The position numbers and the translations under genes are program-made. A DNA stretch of 64,000 bases from Tretioscincus oriximinensis (lineage: Eukaryota; Chordata; Lepidosauria; Squamata; Gymnophthalmidae): assembly GCA_022410635.1 (NCBI GenBank), contig JAJVDF010000449.1, forward strand, positions 34,016 to 98,015, read 5' to 3'. Below, piece by piece: positions 60,201 to 64,000 of the stretch (position 1 is its first letter; each line of letters opens with the position of its first letter). A model generated the notes under the pieces. It saw only the letters and a list, made by a program, of their open reading frames with translations, searched no databases and was not told the DNA's origin.

Positions 60201-61836
60201 TTAATTTTTTCCAGCAACACAGAACACTTCAAACAGATGTATCTATTAAAGTCCTGCATTGAGCTGGGGGTTGGACCTGATGACCCTGGAGGTACTTTCT
60301 AACTCTATGATTCTATGAAATATGCAATAATGAAACTAGAATAAAACTGTCTTTTGTTTACTTACTGCAGATTTGTCTGTCACTAATGCATTCCAAATAC
60401 TGGTCATAGCTTGCCGAATCCCAATATTGGGATCAAACTGATAACGATAGAGACGAGGAAGGAGCTGGGGAAGAAAAGGAGCTAGCTGCTCACCAGCTTT
60501 GGTGGCAATCACATTAAAACCAAAGGCAGCTCCCTAAGAAACAAACAATAAAAACAGTGCTGAAAAGAATTCTCTAACAATTACAAAATTATCAAGCAAA
60601 TGTATTTATGTGCTGTAATTTTAGTATAATCTCCCATAGTTTGTGTTATGTATAAAAAAAGAACATCTATATGCTACGGAGACACTGATGGTGAGGGTGT
60701 GCAGATGGATGACCCATGTGTTTCCTGGCGGAGCCTTAGTGCCAACTAATGATGCGCGCCACTAAGGCGGCACTTCATTCCCCTCTGGCGCATCTTTCGA
60801 CAGTCACCGAGTGCCAAAGATGATGTGGCACAGCGTCGTTCCTGCTGCTCCACCTCTTCACCCACCTCACCAGATCTACCAGAGAGGGCGGGCTTATCAG
60901 TAGAAGGCACTTGTGAAGAGGCTTTTTTGTCATGAAGCAGTGACAAAGGTGACAAATCAGTGGAACAGATTGATGCAGGAGGTGGTGAGTTCTCCCTTGC
61001 TGGAAGTCTTCAAACAGAGGCTGGCCAGCCATCTATCTGAGATAGTTTAGTAAATGAGCAGTGGGTTGCTGATGACCCTGGAGGTCCCCTTCCAACTATG
61101 TGATTCTATGAACAAGGACAGAACTCGTCACTTTGTAATTTAGGTGCCCTAATACTGAGTCTTAAAATAATGCCAAAAGTGACCCCAACGCACATATTGC
61201 TGTGGGCTTTTCTTTGGTACTCTTAGTAACCACAAAATCATCATCATTTCATCATAAGCATTTCTCCATCACTCTTTATTCTGACAATATTGCACATAAA
61301 ACCACATTTTCCACTTGGGGTTAAGTCACAACTAGACCACAAGTACTTAGATTCTTCTCTAAACAGAGCCTTCCCTGCTTGCTTCCCTCACATTTCCTTC
61401 CTTACCTTTCGAGAGTTCCACATTGCATGATGATTGGCCAAATTCATAAACTTGTACACCAAGTCTGGCTGGTTGAGGTCACTAGCAAGCGAACAAAGTT
61501 CCTGATATGTAGAAAGACCCTGGCTTGGGAAAAACAAATAAAAAATGCATTTTTCAAAAAACTGTTTGCAGAAATTTCAGTTCTAAATAAAAGCAAACTG
61601 GCATTCTGGACAAAAAATTCAAGCCAGCATTTGCAAAGTTAAAAAGAGAGATCTGCAACTGTGAAATTTGAAAGTGTATATATTTTAACCCACATATGTA
61701 AAGAAACAGATTTCTTAAATGAAAATACTTTTATTTTCAAAGCCCACAATTAAATCAGTGAACTTACCCATCTGGTGTTTTGCCAAGTCCTGGTCCTTGG
61801 AACATCACTGTTTCACTAGTCACTTCATGCTTGGCC
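15319..61836 (-). CDS. ECPAS: ECPAS (ECM29 proteasome adaptor), C-terminal 22 exons, spliced, 5'-partial
   Basis: ECM29/ECPAS is a HEAT-repeat protein that binds the 26S proteasome, bridging core and regulatory particles and linking them to endosomes and ER. Twenty-two exons were identified by matching translated blocks to remembered vertebrate ECM29 sequence, for example [39 protein letters not shown] and [17 protein letters not shown]. Each has GT and AG borders in the right place. Exon lengths sum to 2437 bases and every phase joins, giving 811 complete residues plus the stop. No in-frame stop or frameshift was found, so the gene looks functional. The N-terminal half lies beyond 64000. Human ECM29 is roughly 1,845 residues as I recall, so a little under half is here. 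The introns hold DIRS elements C, D and E. Confidence 0.95.
16630..16740. repeat. Three palindromic GCTATATTCYGGAATAT units
   Basis: Three copies of a unit reading AAGCTATATTCTGGAATAT or close to it start near 16631, 16677 and 16719, separated by GTGCAC-containing spacers. The first has a perfect 16-bp palindrome (TATATTCCGGAATATA, 16634-16649). Confidence 0.65.
16743..17213. repeat. Large foldback element, arms about 220 bp
   Basis: The arms 16743-16965 and 16999-17213 are imperfect reverse complements around a loop of about 33 bp. Shared blocks include AGTTGGAGGATCGTTTACCT and CAAATGCCCCC. No transposase is visible. It could be a MITE or an inverted duplication. Confidence 0.75.
17225..17430. 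repeat. Second foldback, arms about 83 bp
   Basis: The arms 17225-17308 and 17349-17430 are imperfect reverse complements with shared blocks CTGTCAAAAAGGACTGC and AATAGGAGCCTGCC, around a loop of about 40 bp. It directly abuts the larger foldback. Confidence 0.7.
18240..19160 (-). pseudogene. Tyrosine recombinase of DIRS C, HxxR arginine lost
   Basis: Box I reads SACRVSEL, so the Arg before VSEL is kept. The H-x-x-R motif reads HSAC, with a TGT codon (18369-18371) where E has an Arg codon, consistent with CpG decay. The nucleophile Tyr is kept (RLYKFDIF). Frameshifts are also present. Confidence 0.75.
19200..20096 (-). pseudogene. RNase H and Dam-like methyltransferase of DIRS C
   Basis: RNase H blocks [16 protein letters not shown] and [11 protein letters not shown] lie in 19879-19472. 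The methyltransferase-like block ([12 protein letters not shown] in one frame, [12 protein letters not shown] in another) spans 19494-19200. It is frameshifted. Confidence 0.65.
20130..20990 (-). pseudogene. Reverse transcriptase of DIRS C
   Basis: Recognisable pieces lie at 20834-20502 ([20 protein letters not shown]) and 20432-20130. The catalytic site reads [10 protein letters not shown], so the second Asp of the YxDD motif is Tyr. Stops and frameshifts interrupt it. Confidence 0.7.
21025..22640 (-). pseudogene. Gag of DIRS C, frameshifted
   Basis: Pieces in several frames are seen between 22527 and 21025. The C-terminal piece (21465-21025) reads [20 protein letters not shown] and ends in an aromatic/Arg tail ([14 protein letters not shown]), aligning with the intact Gag of E. 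Confidence 0.7.
23207..23278 (-). CDS. ECPAS: ECPAS exon 21 in window
   Basis: 72 bp, encoding [20 protein letters not shown] and then TKLE. The acceptor ends GTTAG and the donor is GTAAGT. DIRS element C lies in the next intron. Confidence 0.94.
23404..24357 (-). mobile_element. 5'-truncated L1 with 12-bp TSD, split by a hAT MITE
   Basis: Flanking copies of TATTTTTTGCTT are at 23404-23415 and 24346-24357. The internal sequence on the minus strand encodes L1 ORF2 C-terminal-like residues ([17 protein letters not shown]) and has a 3' UTR resembling the L1 at 62139. The 3' part is interrupted by the hAT insertion at 23458-23807. Confidence 0.75.
23458..23807. mobile_element. hAT-like non-autonomous element nested in L1
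   Basis: It begins CAGCGGTGGCTGG and ends CCAGCCGCCACTG, inverted ends with one or two mismatches. The 8-bp flanks TTAGACAC and TTACAAAC match at 6 of 8 positions, consistent with an aged hAT target duplication. Confidence 0.65.
24366..24500 (-). repeat. SINE family b fragment
   Basis: It shares the block around CTTGCAAATTTCTTTGCTTTTGAA with the SINE copies at 1265-1562 and 37605-37845. It is truncated next to the L1. Confidence 0.45.
24955..25138. mobile_element. Palindromic insertion with 13-bp target duplication (Penelope-like?)
   Basis: The 68-bp arms 24955-25022 and 25033-25100 are reverse complements with one mismatch and one N. A 38-bp tail (containing GACTAACACGGCTATTTCTC) follows. 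The insertion is flanked by ACATTCTTATTTG at 24942-24954 and 25139-25151. The tail resembles a widespread amniote retroelement end that I associate, without certainty, with Penelope-like elements. Confidence 0.75.
25367..25455 (-). CDS. ECPAS: ECPAS exon 20 in window
   Basis: 89 bp, encoding [20 protein letters not shown] and then ASSSITHSL. The acceptor ends AATAG and the donor is GTAATG. This segment is less conserved than its neighbours, but the phases fit. Confidence 0.92.
25456..26110 (-). other. ECPAS: ECPAS intron between exons 19 and 20
   Basis: A+T-rich non-coding sequence with a short AAC microsatellite near 26022-26043. No gene is seen. Confidence 0.6.
26111..26216 (-). CDS. ECPAS: ECPAS exon 19 in window
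   Basis: 106 bp, encoding [20 protein letters not shown] and then [14 protein letters not shown] plus two bases of a Gly codon. The acceptor ends CTTAG and the donor is GTAATT. Confidence 0.95.
27200..28110 (-). pseudogene. Tyrosine recombinase of DIRS D, frameshift at box I
   Basis: The N-terminal core (28086-27796) reads [20 protein letters not shown]. Box I is hit by a one-base loss: the frame changes from SSR to SFRSLN where VSEL is expected. Downstream HSTRSAS and RHYKLDFS keep the His, Arg and Tyr. Confidence 0.75.
28275..28876 (-). pseudogene. RNase H and Dam-like methyltransferase of DIRS D
   Basis: RNase H blocks [18 protein letters not shown] and [16 protein letters not shown] are followed by [15 protein letters not shown]. 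The methyltransferase-like region overlaps the end in another frame. Confidence 0.7.
28968..29812 (-). pseudogene. Reverse transcriptase of DIRS D
   Basis: The 206-aa frame 29588-28968 contains [20 protein letters not shown], the [13 protein letters not shown] block and the intact catalytic motif FAYLDDILL. The N-terminal part upstream is in other frames. Confidence 0.8.
29721..31546 (-). pseudogene. Gag of DIRS D, frameshifted
   Basis: The pieces 31546-31217, 31073-30657, 30757-29942 and 30089-29721 cover the Gag. Visible are a Lys/Ser-rich charged region, an acidic segment and the conserved [20 protein letters not shown] block. Three or more frame changes interrupt it. Confidence 0.7.
31913..32479 (-). 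other. ECPAS: ECPAS intron remainder next to DIRS D
   Basis: Unique-looking non-coding intron sequence between the D element and exon 18. Nothing recognised. Confidence 0.5.
32480..32627 (-). CDS. ECPAS: ECPAS exon 18 in window
   Basis: 148 bp, encoding [14 protein letters not shown], an acidic run ([11 protein letters not shown]) and [20 protein letters not shown] plus one base of a split Arg. The acceptor ends TACAG and the donor is GTAGGT. DIRS element D lies in the next intron. Confidence 0.94.
32845..33079 (+). repeat. tRNA-derived SINE, family a
   Basis: The tRNA-like head (GGTGAAGTGGTTAGAGTG, then the degraded B box AGTTTGATTCCCC) matches the minus-strand copy at 20-273. The tail reads CCTTTGGGTATAGGGCGG and runs into a microsatellite. 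Confidence 0.75.
33080..33202. repeat. (AATG)n/(AAT)n microsatellite
   Basis: About 120 bp of GATAAT and AAT units growing from the 3' tail of the adjacent SINE. Confidence 0.95.
33707..33899 (-). CDS. ECPAS: ECPAS exon 17 in window
   Basis: 193 bp, encoding [20 protein letters not shown] through DILFPLIKK. One codon is ambiguous (ANG). The acceptor ends TTCAG and the donor is GTAACT. It leaves in phase 0. Confidence 0.95.
33900..35601 (-). other. ECPAS: ECPAS intron between exons 16 and 17
   Basis: A+T-rich non-coding sequence. A fragment at about 34398-34500 (GTCTACAAAAGCTTGTACC) resembles the palindromic insertion at 24955. Nothing else was recognised. Confidence 0.5.
34398..34500 (+). 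repeat. Fragment related to the 24955 palindromic element
   Basis: AGTAGACGAGTCTACAAAAG and the following TTAGTAAGTGCTGTTAGC resemble the GTAGACCTGTCTACGAAAGC and GTGCTGCTAGC parts of the insertion at 24955-25138. It is degraded and has no clear ends. Confidence 0.4.
35602..35645 (-). CDS. ECPAS: ECPAS exon 16 in window (short)
   Basis: 44 bp, encoding EELL, one ambiguous residue (codon ANA), then AVASVVSSC and two bases of a split Ser. The acceptor ends TGTAG and the donor is GTAAAA. It would be missed by ORF-length criteria but is required by phase and by the family sequence. Confidence 0.9.
35937..36280 (-). mobile_element. Tigger/pogo-like MITE 2
   Basis: The ends are CAGTGGTACCTCGGTTCTCG and its complement, with TA on both sides (35935-35936 and 36281-36282). 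It is the same family as the MITE at 14558 in the opposite orientation. Inside is a roughly 42-bp unit repeated about three and a half times (36013-36165), each with GATGACNTCAGC, one copy reading TGACGTCA. Confidence 0.85.
37605..37845 (-). repeat. SINE, family b
   Basis: The minus-strand match of the copy at 1265-1562, sharing the CACCAGGGTGTGGTGGTTCC and TTGCAATTCATGCTTTCGAA segments and the CATCTCCCAGCTGAGAGATG head. Confidence 0.65.
38414..38622 (-). CDS. ECPAS: ECPAS exon 15 in window
   Basis: 209 bp, encoding [40 protein letters not shown] and GRTWTGK. The acceptor ends TCTAG and the donor is GTATTA. It leaves in phase 0. Confidence 0.96.
38851..39085. repeat. Inverted-repeat element (MITE-like)
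   Basis: The left arm (TTTTAATTCAGCTTCAGACC) and right arm (AGTGGACTGAAGCTGCATTA) are imperfect reverse complements about 110 bp apart. No duplication was confirmed. Confidence 0.5.
39925..39947. repeat. Poly-G tract, 23 bases
   Basis: An uninterrupted G run within a G-rich stretch. The true length may differ because homopolymers are prone to sequencing error. Confidence 0.9.
40202..40393 (-). CDS. ECPAS: ECPAS exon 14 in window
   Basis: 192 bp, encoding [20 protein letters not shown], then an acidic segment ([12 protein letters not shown]) and [11 protein letters not shown]. The acceptor ends TTTCAG and the donor is GTAAGT. Confidence 0.95.
40394..42235 (-). other. ECPAS: ECPAS intron between exons 13 and 14
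   Basis: A+T-rich non-coding sequence. A short imperfect palindrome at 40703-40760 pairs CAGAAATTAC with GTAATTTCTG around ACTTCTGTCAGAAGT. Nothing else was recognised. Confidence 0.55.
42236..42302 (-). CDS. ECPAS: ECPAS exon 13 in window
   Basis: 67 bp, encoding [20 protein letters not shown] and then KE plus one base. The acceptor ends TTACAG and the donor is GTATGT. The preceding intron is only 96 bp. Confidence 0.95.
42399..42490 (-). CDS. ECPAS: ECPAS exon 12 in window
   Basis: 92 bp, encoding [20 protein letters not shown] through AMGHLVR. The acceptor ends ACACAG and the donor is GTGAGT, exactly placed after the Arg codon. Confidence 0.94.
42491..43286 (-). other. ECPAS: ECPAS intron between exons 11 and 12
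   Basis: Non-coding, with a C- and CT-rich low-complexity part around 42930-43010 and an unclassified G+C-richer block at about 42660-43170. No gene is seen. Confidence 0.5.
43287..43353 (-). CDS. ECPAS: ECPAS exon 11 in window
   Basis: 67 bp, encoding [20 protein letters not shown] and then YS plus one base of the split Gly codon. The acceptor ends TCCAG and the donor is GTAACT. Confidence 0.95.
43354..44488 (-). other. ECPAS: ECPAS intron between exons 10 and 11
   Basis: A+T-rich non-coding sequence. Nothing recognised. Confidence 0.6.
44489..44578 (-). CDS. ECPAS: ECPAS exon 10 in window
   Basis: 90 bp in phase 0, encoding [20 protein letters not shown] and then [10 protein letters not shown]. 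The acceptor ends CCTAG and the donor is GTACGT. Confidence 0.95.
44579..47150 (-). other. ECPAS: ECPAS intron between exons 9 and 10
   Basis: Non-coding. It contains an L1 fragment (44663-45072) with a TA microsatellite. A weak inverted-repeat structure may exist around 46005-46200. The rest is A+T-rich. Confidence 0.5.
44663..45072 (-). mobile_element. 5'-truncated L1 fragment with 15-bp TSD
   Basis: CCTAATGGTTGAAGT is repeated exactly at 44663-44677 and 45058-45072. On the minus strand the insert encodes a short L1 ORF2 C-terminal-like stretch ([20 protein letters not shown]), and its 3' end merges with a (TA)n tract at about 44682-44702. The L1 assignment rests on resemblance to the other two copies. 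Confidence 0.7.
47151..47216 (-). CDS. ECPAS: ECPAS exon 9 in window
   Basis: 66 bp in phase 0, encoding [20 protein letters not shown] and then NM. The acceptor ends TTCAG and the donor is GTAAGT. Confidence 0.95.
47579..47729 (-). CDS. ECPAS: ECPAS exon 8 in window
   Basis: 151 bp, encoding [20 protein letters not shown] through [13 protein letters not shown]. It is very highly conserved with mammals as I remember them. The acceptor ends CTTAG and the donor is GTATGT. Confidence 0.96.
47730..49950 (-). other. ECPAS: ECPAS intron between exons 7 and 8
   Basis: Non-coding apart from the hAT insertion at 49135-49497. It has a short ATC microsatellite near 49743-49770. No gene is seen. Confidence 0.55.
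49135..49497. mobile_element. hAT-type non-autonomous transposon with 8-bp TSD
   Basis: The exact 8-bp duplication CTAAAGAC lies at 49127-49134 and 49498-49505. The ends read CAGTGCTTTTTTT and, on the other strand, CAGGGCTTTTTTT. The interior is very G+C-rich with internal inverted repeats around GGTGCCGG. No transposase is encoded. Confidence 0.88.
49951..50072 (-). CDS. ECPAS: ECPAS exon 7 in window
   Basis: 122 bp, encoding [20 protein letters not shown] through [11 protein letters not shown]. The acceptor ends TAAAG and the donor is GTGAGC. It leaves with two bases of a split Ser codon. Confidence 0.95.
50213..50260 (-). CDS. ECPAS: ECPAS exon 6 in window
   Basis: 48 bp in phase 0, encoding [16 protein letters not shown], one HEAT-like helix pair. 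The acceptor ends TTTTAG and the donor is GTAAAT. DIRS element E lies in the intron between exons 5 and 6. Confidence 0.94.
50261..50744 (-). other. ECPAS: ECPAS intron part between exon 6 and DIRS E
   Basis: A+T-rich non-coding intron sequence. Nothing recognised. Confidence 0.6.
50778..50899. repeat. Left terminal inverted repeat of DIRS E
   Basis: Identical over 122 bp to the reverse complement of 56588-56709. Confidence 0.9.
51160..51280. repeat. Internal complementary region of DIRS E
   Basis: The first half is complementary to the left end of the element and the second half to the right end, joined at 51230/51231. It serves in the DIRS model as template for completing the circular intermediate. 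Confidence 0.85.
51308..52783 (-). CDS. Tyrosine recombinase of DIRS E, complete catalytic set
   Basis: A tyrosine recombinase that would integrate the circular DNA copy, replacing the DDE integrase of other retroelements. The frame is open for 491 codons. The first 140 or so codons overlap the methyltransferase frame and may not be translated; the conserved part starts near [15 protein letters not shown] (residue 144). The core includes [20 protein letters not shown], box I SPRRVSEL (Arg294 before VSEL), the H-x-x-R motif HSTR (His423, Arg426) and the nucleophile Tyr459 in TRHYKLD (codon 51407-51409). Phage, bacterial and retroelement YRs share these residues. This is the only copy in the window with all of them in one frame. 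Confidence 0.88.
   Translation of the reverse strand: MGPESGSLPGPHLTLGHPGHGPFCLPGEHPAPTLSDPLPSTSSGRRXRSHSSVAPRPPVRLPSNPSHPQISSSPSSVSLYGHINYSFLAAQTVVPAASQSGSGRAGPSSSSPRPPLSGGGSTSRPSLAFSDCVEGQRSQFRLMGYPEEVINTLVSDKRQSTLRVYSSTWRIFCDWARASDIDPFSPPIDAVLAFLQQGAALGLAHSTLKRHVAALASVIDVSAVSPLSAHPHIQKFLRSIKLIRPPTSHRFPVWRLHTVLKALTGAPFEPLEEASLLHLTYKTVFLLAIVSPRRVSELAALSIHPQCFQVSSDLITLRTNPLFRPKVDSRFHRDAFLHVPSFCPNPKTPLERYWQALDVRRALLIHFKRTKPFRKTESLFILFHPIKKGLPASPKTIAFWVVECIKIAYRLSGKSPPSGILAHSTRSAAASWAFYNRASLEEVCSAATWRNPSTFTRHYKLDIFQSSRGSMGRVIHQNIFYGSGFEGEHSS
52357..54229 (-). pseudogene. RT-RNase H-methyltransferase of DIRS E, single frameshift
   Basis: The N-terminal part (54229 to about 53850, [16 protein letters not shown]) carries [20 protein letters not shown]. 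After a frameshift near 53850 the main 492-aa frame runs 53835-52357. It has the RT Asp block (DLSDAYLHV), [13 protein letters not shown] and YLDX (residues 66-69, last codon NAC). RNase H residues D232 (TDAS), E264 (WLELK), D289 (RTDN) and D340 (AADALS) are all present. A Dam-like region follows (MDLFASP at 371, [10 protein letters not shown]). The frameshift could be a real lesion or an assembly error. Its end overlaps the recombinase frame. Confidence 0.82.
54239..56515 (-). CDS. Gag of DIRS E, 758 aa, open
   Basis: A structural (Gag-like) protein of the retrotransposon, expected to coat its RNA. The ATG at 56515 ([10 protein letters not shown]) is the first in a frame open for 758 codons. 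Residues 1-230 are Pro/Ala-rich. Residues around 250-350 are Lys/Arg-rich with nuclear-localisation-like runs ([11 protein letters not shown]). An acidic Pro-rich segment follows. Residues about 470-700 hold the conserved part, including [13 protein letters not shown] shared with elements B to D. The C-terminus is Arg/Tyr/Gly/Gln-rich with [18 protein letters not shown], probably RNA-binding. There is no CCHC zinc knuckle. The stop lies just upstream of the RT frame. Several codons are ambiguous because of N. Confidence 0.8.
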   Translation of the reverse strand: MELVSGGSGESDPPSVDDVVVPSLAGRFPRRSSRLSAPRLRETGLWEFWARPPTPDEAAAFRHFLDKILGVPCFPSGSLAPSLVPTTQSPPGEASSPAGKDSLPGRFPADHVVPAGARKPTSMDTSAAGPSKPSGSKEKTKKAAVAPPELPXPAPPRPKTRAKPAPKPPAAPLPGAPTPLRPAPPADSGATGDAHVPARPPSAPAPPSVPDGXPPQSLESLRMVMEGMLDFFKSQTAAQPSRAPIPILEGLFGSDTEDSTPDSGRSHKKHQRTLSRESSASPPPSRQKKSHSKLPHKRPKGKKAPKQDVPEPEAPRRKHKDTRKCKRSPDREPVAPPIPEAPAAPRKALCKRKHLQTEQEWEDFPSSPPSPAPLSEFDPVLSSDDDFPLVPQDETPQEPHLPDAFSDLFAEDTEGAPSSEPPIAXQVAXPRLFPLDEFPKLLGKMLPSLXMXPIQSLPDDLAEELTNLMLSPVQPPPSAPFPKSFKREVLKEWETPNRTAKVXPIPRRFLSGDMGXPDLWKTPLVDAPVCALVSQCVAPKPGDTPLKDQDKKIETMLKREXETEALITKSCSYLSLFARAGLKWSDALLAAXVLPGQXAXXLQYISKVLAXLXDXAFDTLLLGSRAMVYNVAARRALWLKFWNVDSTSKANLAASPFVGGLLFGDEALKDILVEARGKKKVMPSRPASHQASXSSGRDKKYSSPRRNYSRPYFPSNRYQRPYSSGFXPNWNRPRQQGQPPRQXSSGGXGQPFXPQKRD
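56588..56709. repeat. Right terminal inverted repeat of DIRS E
   Basis: The partner of 50778-50899. It lies upstream of the Gag ATG and so probably contains the promoter. Confidence 0.9.
56715..57536 (-). other. ECPAS: ECPAS intron part between DIRS E and exon 5
   Basis: Non-coding. Nothing recognised. Confidence 0.6.
57537..57642 (-). CDS. ECPAS: ECPAS exon 5 in window
   Basis: 106 bp, completing the split Ser and encoding [20 protein letters not shown] through FRVQDDIK. The acceptor ends TATAG and the donor is GTATTA. Confidence 0.95.
57643..58692 (-). other. ECPAS: ECPAS intron between exons 4 and 5
   Basis: A+T-rich non-coding sequence. Nothing recognised. Confidence 0.6.
58693..58772 (-). 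CDS. ECPAS: ECPAS exon 4 in window
   Basis: 80 bp, encoding [20 protein letters not shown] and then WRIRES. The acceptor ends ATCAG and the donor is GTATGG. It leaves with two bases of a split Ser codon. Confidence 0.94.
59076..59645 (-). mobile_element. CR1/L2-type LINE 3' fragment
   Basis: The minus-strand frame 59624-59229 encodes [43 protein letters not shown] and [13 protein letters not shown], the typical C-terminus of CR1/L2-clade LINE ORF2. The 3' end reads CCTGAGACCTTCGGGTATAG and then a TAAA-rich repeat, the same tail as the family-a SINE. Confidence 0.85.
60235..60323 (+). repeat. CR1-type 3' end fragment
   Basis: It contains GGGGGTTGGACCTGATGACC and ends CTATGATTCTATGA, the terminal octamer pattern typical of CR1 LINEs. 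Confidence 0.7.
60366..60533 (-). CDS. ECPAS: ECPAS exon 3 in window
   Basis: 168 bp in phase 0 at both ends, encoding [20 protein letters not shown] through [16 protein letters not shown]. The acceptor ends TCTTAG and the donor is GTAAG. Confidence 0.95.
60534..61405 (-). other. ECPAS: ECPAS intron between exons 2 and 3
   Basis: Non-coding apart from a CR1-type 3' end (60925-61113). An unclassified G+C-richer block lies at about 60660-60920. Confidence 0.55.
60925..61113 (+). repeat. CR1-type 3' end fragment
   Basis: It contains GGAGGTGGTGAGTTCTCC, AGAGGCTGGCCAGCCATCT and the end block CCCTTCCAACTATGTGATTC followed by TATGA, as in CR1 3' ends. Confidence 0.75.
61406..61523 (-). CDS. ECPAS: ECPAS exon 2 in window
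   Basis: 118 bp, encoding [20 protein letters not shown] and continuing to [10 protein letters not shown]. The acceptor ends CCAAG and the donor is GTAAGG. It leaves in phase 0. Confidence 0.94.
61768..61836 (-). CDS. ECPAS: ECPAS exon 1 of 22 in window
   Basis: 69 bp, encoding [20 protein letters not shown] and then PDG. The acceptor ends TTTAG and the donor is GTAAGT. It enters with one base of a split codon and leaves with two. Confidence 0.93.
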
Positions 61837-62121
61837 CTAAAACAAAAGTGTGCTTTGGTAAACTGGAAAATAACCACAAAGCCTGCCAAAGGTTCCAAAA
61901 AATCACACCATTGCCAACAGGATACTGAAAAAGTTAGTTATTATTTTGCTCTGAGGCTGGTAACTGAATCAGAACCAATGTGGTAAGCTGGTCAAAACAG
62001 TGCTTGACATTGCCAGGCCGCATTTCCTCTCAAATATTTTAGATCTTTTACGCATTATATATGACAGAAGCTTCACTTTTTCACTAAAAATCCTTTCCAA
62101 TTCAGGCTGATTTTCTGCCAC

Positions 62122-63228
62122 TTAGCAGATTTTTTTTCTTTTTTTTTGTCTTCCAATTTTTATTGATTTTTCACATATAGATAACAGAAAAAGGAAAAAT
62201 AAGCCCGTTAACCTACACAGTGTACACATATATACATAAAAAACAACAACAACAAAGAGAACAAATACAAAAAGAACAACATAAAAAGACAACAAGACAC
62301 CAAACCCCCCTCCCCCCTGGATCCAGTCTTCTTTCCTTTCCCTCCCCCCCCTTCTGTTAGGAGTTAATTCATAGTTTCCTGTGAAATTCATTGCCTTAGC
62401 TCTGAAGAACCTGAGAATTAATTTACATATTGTAAGATATTTGTAAGTTTAGTCGTTTGTCTCTTAGGGTTATCTCATTTAACAGATGGATCTTAACTTC
62501 TTCCCATTTTTGTTTTACTTTTCTGATTTTTATTGTATCATTATTGCTGAAAATCCTTGTTGCTCTAATTTCTACCGCTATTTTTTCAATTATATATTCG
62601 TGCCATTTCCTTTTCGTCCATTTTGTTTTGTCCTTCCACCCAATCAATACTACCATTTGAGCACAAGCAATTAAATCTTCGATTACAGTTCTTTTTTCAA
62701 TTGGGCTTATTTCATTCAGATCTGCTAATATAGTTACCATTTTGTTTGTTAGCTGTATTGATACGTTTAACATTCCATTGATTTCAGATTCAATCATTTT
62801 CCAAAACCTTCTTACTTCATCACATCTCCAAATTAGGTGATTATAATCTCCCCTTTCCTGGCATCCATGCCAACAATTGTGTGCAATATTTGGGTTATAA
62901 TGGCAGATTATTGTTGGCGTAAGATGCCATTTATGGAGGATTTTCCTTTTCCCTTCTTTAATGCTGTTCATATTTTCTTTTTTTATATTGTTTATTATTT
63001 TGTTTAATTCCTCCGTTTGTATTACTATATCATTTTCCCATTTTCTTTTGATTTCTGCTTTGATATCTAGGTTGTCGGTATTTATTATTTTATAAAGTTC
63101 TGATCCTAATTTGCCTTCTTGATTGATCACTTTCCTTATGATAATTTCAAGTTTGTCATCTTTCTTTCTTATACTTTCTTTTATTGTGATATTATTAATA
63201 TAATTAGTAATTTAGCAGATTTTTTTTC
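62122..63228 (-). mobile_element. 5'-truncated L1 with 17-bp TSD
   Basis: The insert 62139-63211 is flanked by exact copies of TTAGCAGATTTTTTTTC (62122-62138 and 63212-63228). A minus-strand 235-aa frame (63130-62423) encodes the ORF2 C-terminus with a cysteine/histidine motif CWHGCQERGDYNHLIWRC. A poly(A)-like T stretch (plus strand) marks the 3' end. The T-rich target is as expected for L1 endonuclease cutting. Confidence 0.9.
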
Positions 63229-63970
63229 AACGCTGCAAGTCATGTAGCAAGGCTTTTTACTACACAACAAATAACTCCAGCCTGTAGAGATTGGCAGAAT
63301 GTTCATGATAAATGTAACCGGCATGAGTAATAACCATGGAGGAGGAGCAAACTGAGTTAGGATCAGGAAGACCAAACTGCCACTCAGAGTTGGAAGACTA
63401 GTGGATGATCTTAGATCAACCACTGGATTTCTGCCTAGCCTATTTTTGCATGTCTGCTGTGGAAAACAAGCAGGAGAAAATAATCATCATCACCTTGAAC
63501 ACTGTGAGAGAAATAAAAAATATAAATAGTACAAAGGAAAAAAAATAGATCATACCCACTCCCAAATGCCTTATGCATTTCCAGATTAAAATAGCTATTA
63601 GGAAAAAATTAAGAGAATGTATTTGCTAGGTCATCTTTTGTATCCTAACAACCTGAAACTGAATGTGGAATTATCTCCAGTTAGACAGGTTATTAGCTCA
63701 ACAAATGGGTTCTGAACACAAGGAGGGTTTGTTTCATCAAAATACTTTGATAACTATTCTTTTTTGTTAGCTGTTTCAGAAAAGCAGCATAAAACTTGAA
63801 TATCATTCTTATTATGTAAAATCCTGATTGAATGGTTGTTATTGCTATCATCATCATCATCATCAAAAGAAGACTTGAATTGGATTCTAGGCACTAAATA
63901 GACCAACCTGTGTGAAAATTGTGAAGACGCTTAGTAGTAACTACACTACTGAAACAACATAAGCAACTCA

Positions 63971-64000
63971 CAGTGCTTTTTTCTCCAGAAAAAAAGGTGA
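63971..64000. mobile_element. hAT-type element, cut by window end
   Basis: The sequence CAGTGCTTTTTTCTCCAGAA, then AAAAAGGTG, matches the left end of the hAT element at 49135. Only the first 30 bases are visible. Confidence 0.6.

Larger units (their letters stand above)
58773..60365 (-). other. ECPAS: ECPAS intron between exons 3 and 4
   Basis: Non-coding for the host. It contains a LINE 3' fragment (59076-59645), unclassified sequence to about 60200 and a short CR1-type 3' end (60235-60323). Confidence 0.55.
61837..64000 (-). other. ECPAS: ECPAS intron upstream of the first exon in the window
   Basis: Non-coding for the host. It contains an L1 insertion (62122-63228) and the start of a hAT element at the window edge. 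The remainder is A+T-rich. Confidence 0.6.

Overview
This is a vertebrate nuclear genome window, most likely from a squamate reptile (lizard). The evidence is two split vertebrate genes with GT/AG introns, tRNA-derived SINEs with LINE-like tails, L1, CR1/L2, hAT and pogo/Tigger-type repeats, and several DIRS-type tyrosine-recombinase (YR) retrotransposons. Scattered single N bases are assembly ambiguities. The species cannot be fixed from the sequence.

Two host genes meet tail to tail. Positions 525-707 (+) are the terminal coding exon of SMC2 (condensin ATPase). From 61836 down to 15319 (-) lie 22 consecutive C-terminal coding exons of ECPAS (ECM29/KIAA0368), the HEAT-repeat proteasome adaptor. 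Their splice phases agree from end to end and give 811 complete residues plus the stop. The 5' part of ECPAS lies beyond 64000 and the 5' part of SMC2 lies before position 1.

The rest is mainly mobile DNA. Five DIRS-like elements of three subfamilies are present: A (1923-7567, +), B (about 7640-12056, -, lacking its YR end), C (17699-23018, -), D (26565-31912, -) and E (50745-56714, -). A and B fill the interval between SMC2 and ECPAS. C, D and E sit in ECPAS introns in the same orientation as ECPAS. A, C, D and E each have terminal inverted repeats plus an internal complementary region that reproduces the joined ends, which is the structural signature of DIRS. E is the youngest and best preserved: its 122-bp inverted repeats are identical, it has an open 758-aa Gag and an open YR with a full catalytic set, and it has one frameshift in the RT-RNase H-methyltransferase frame.

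Smaller insertions include three 5'-truncated L1 copies with target-site duplications, CR1/L2 3' ends, two SINE families, hAT elements with 8-bp duplications, two TA-flanked Tigger-like MITEs with internal tandem repeats, a near-perfect 68-bp palindrome flanked by a 13-bp duplication, and two adjacent large foldbacks. The unique A+T-rich stretch from about 12460 to 15318 is probably the ECPAS 3' UTR.
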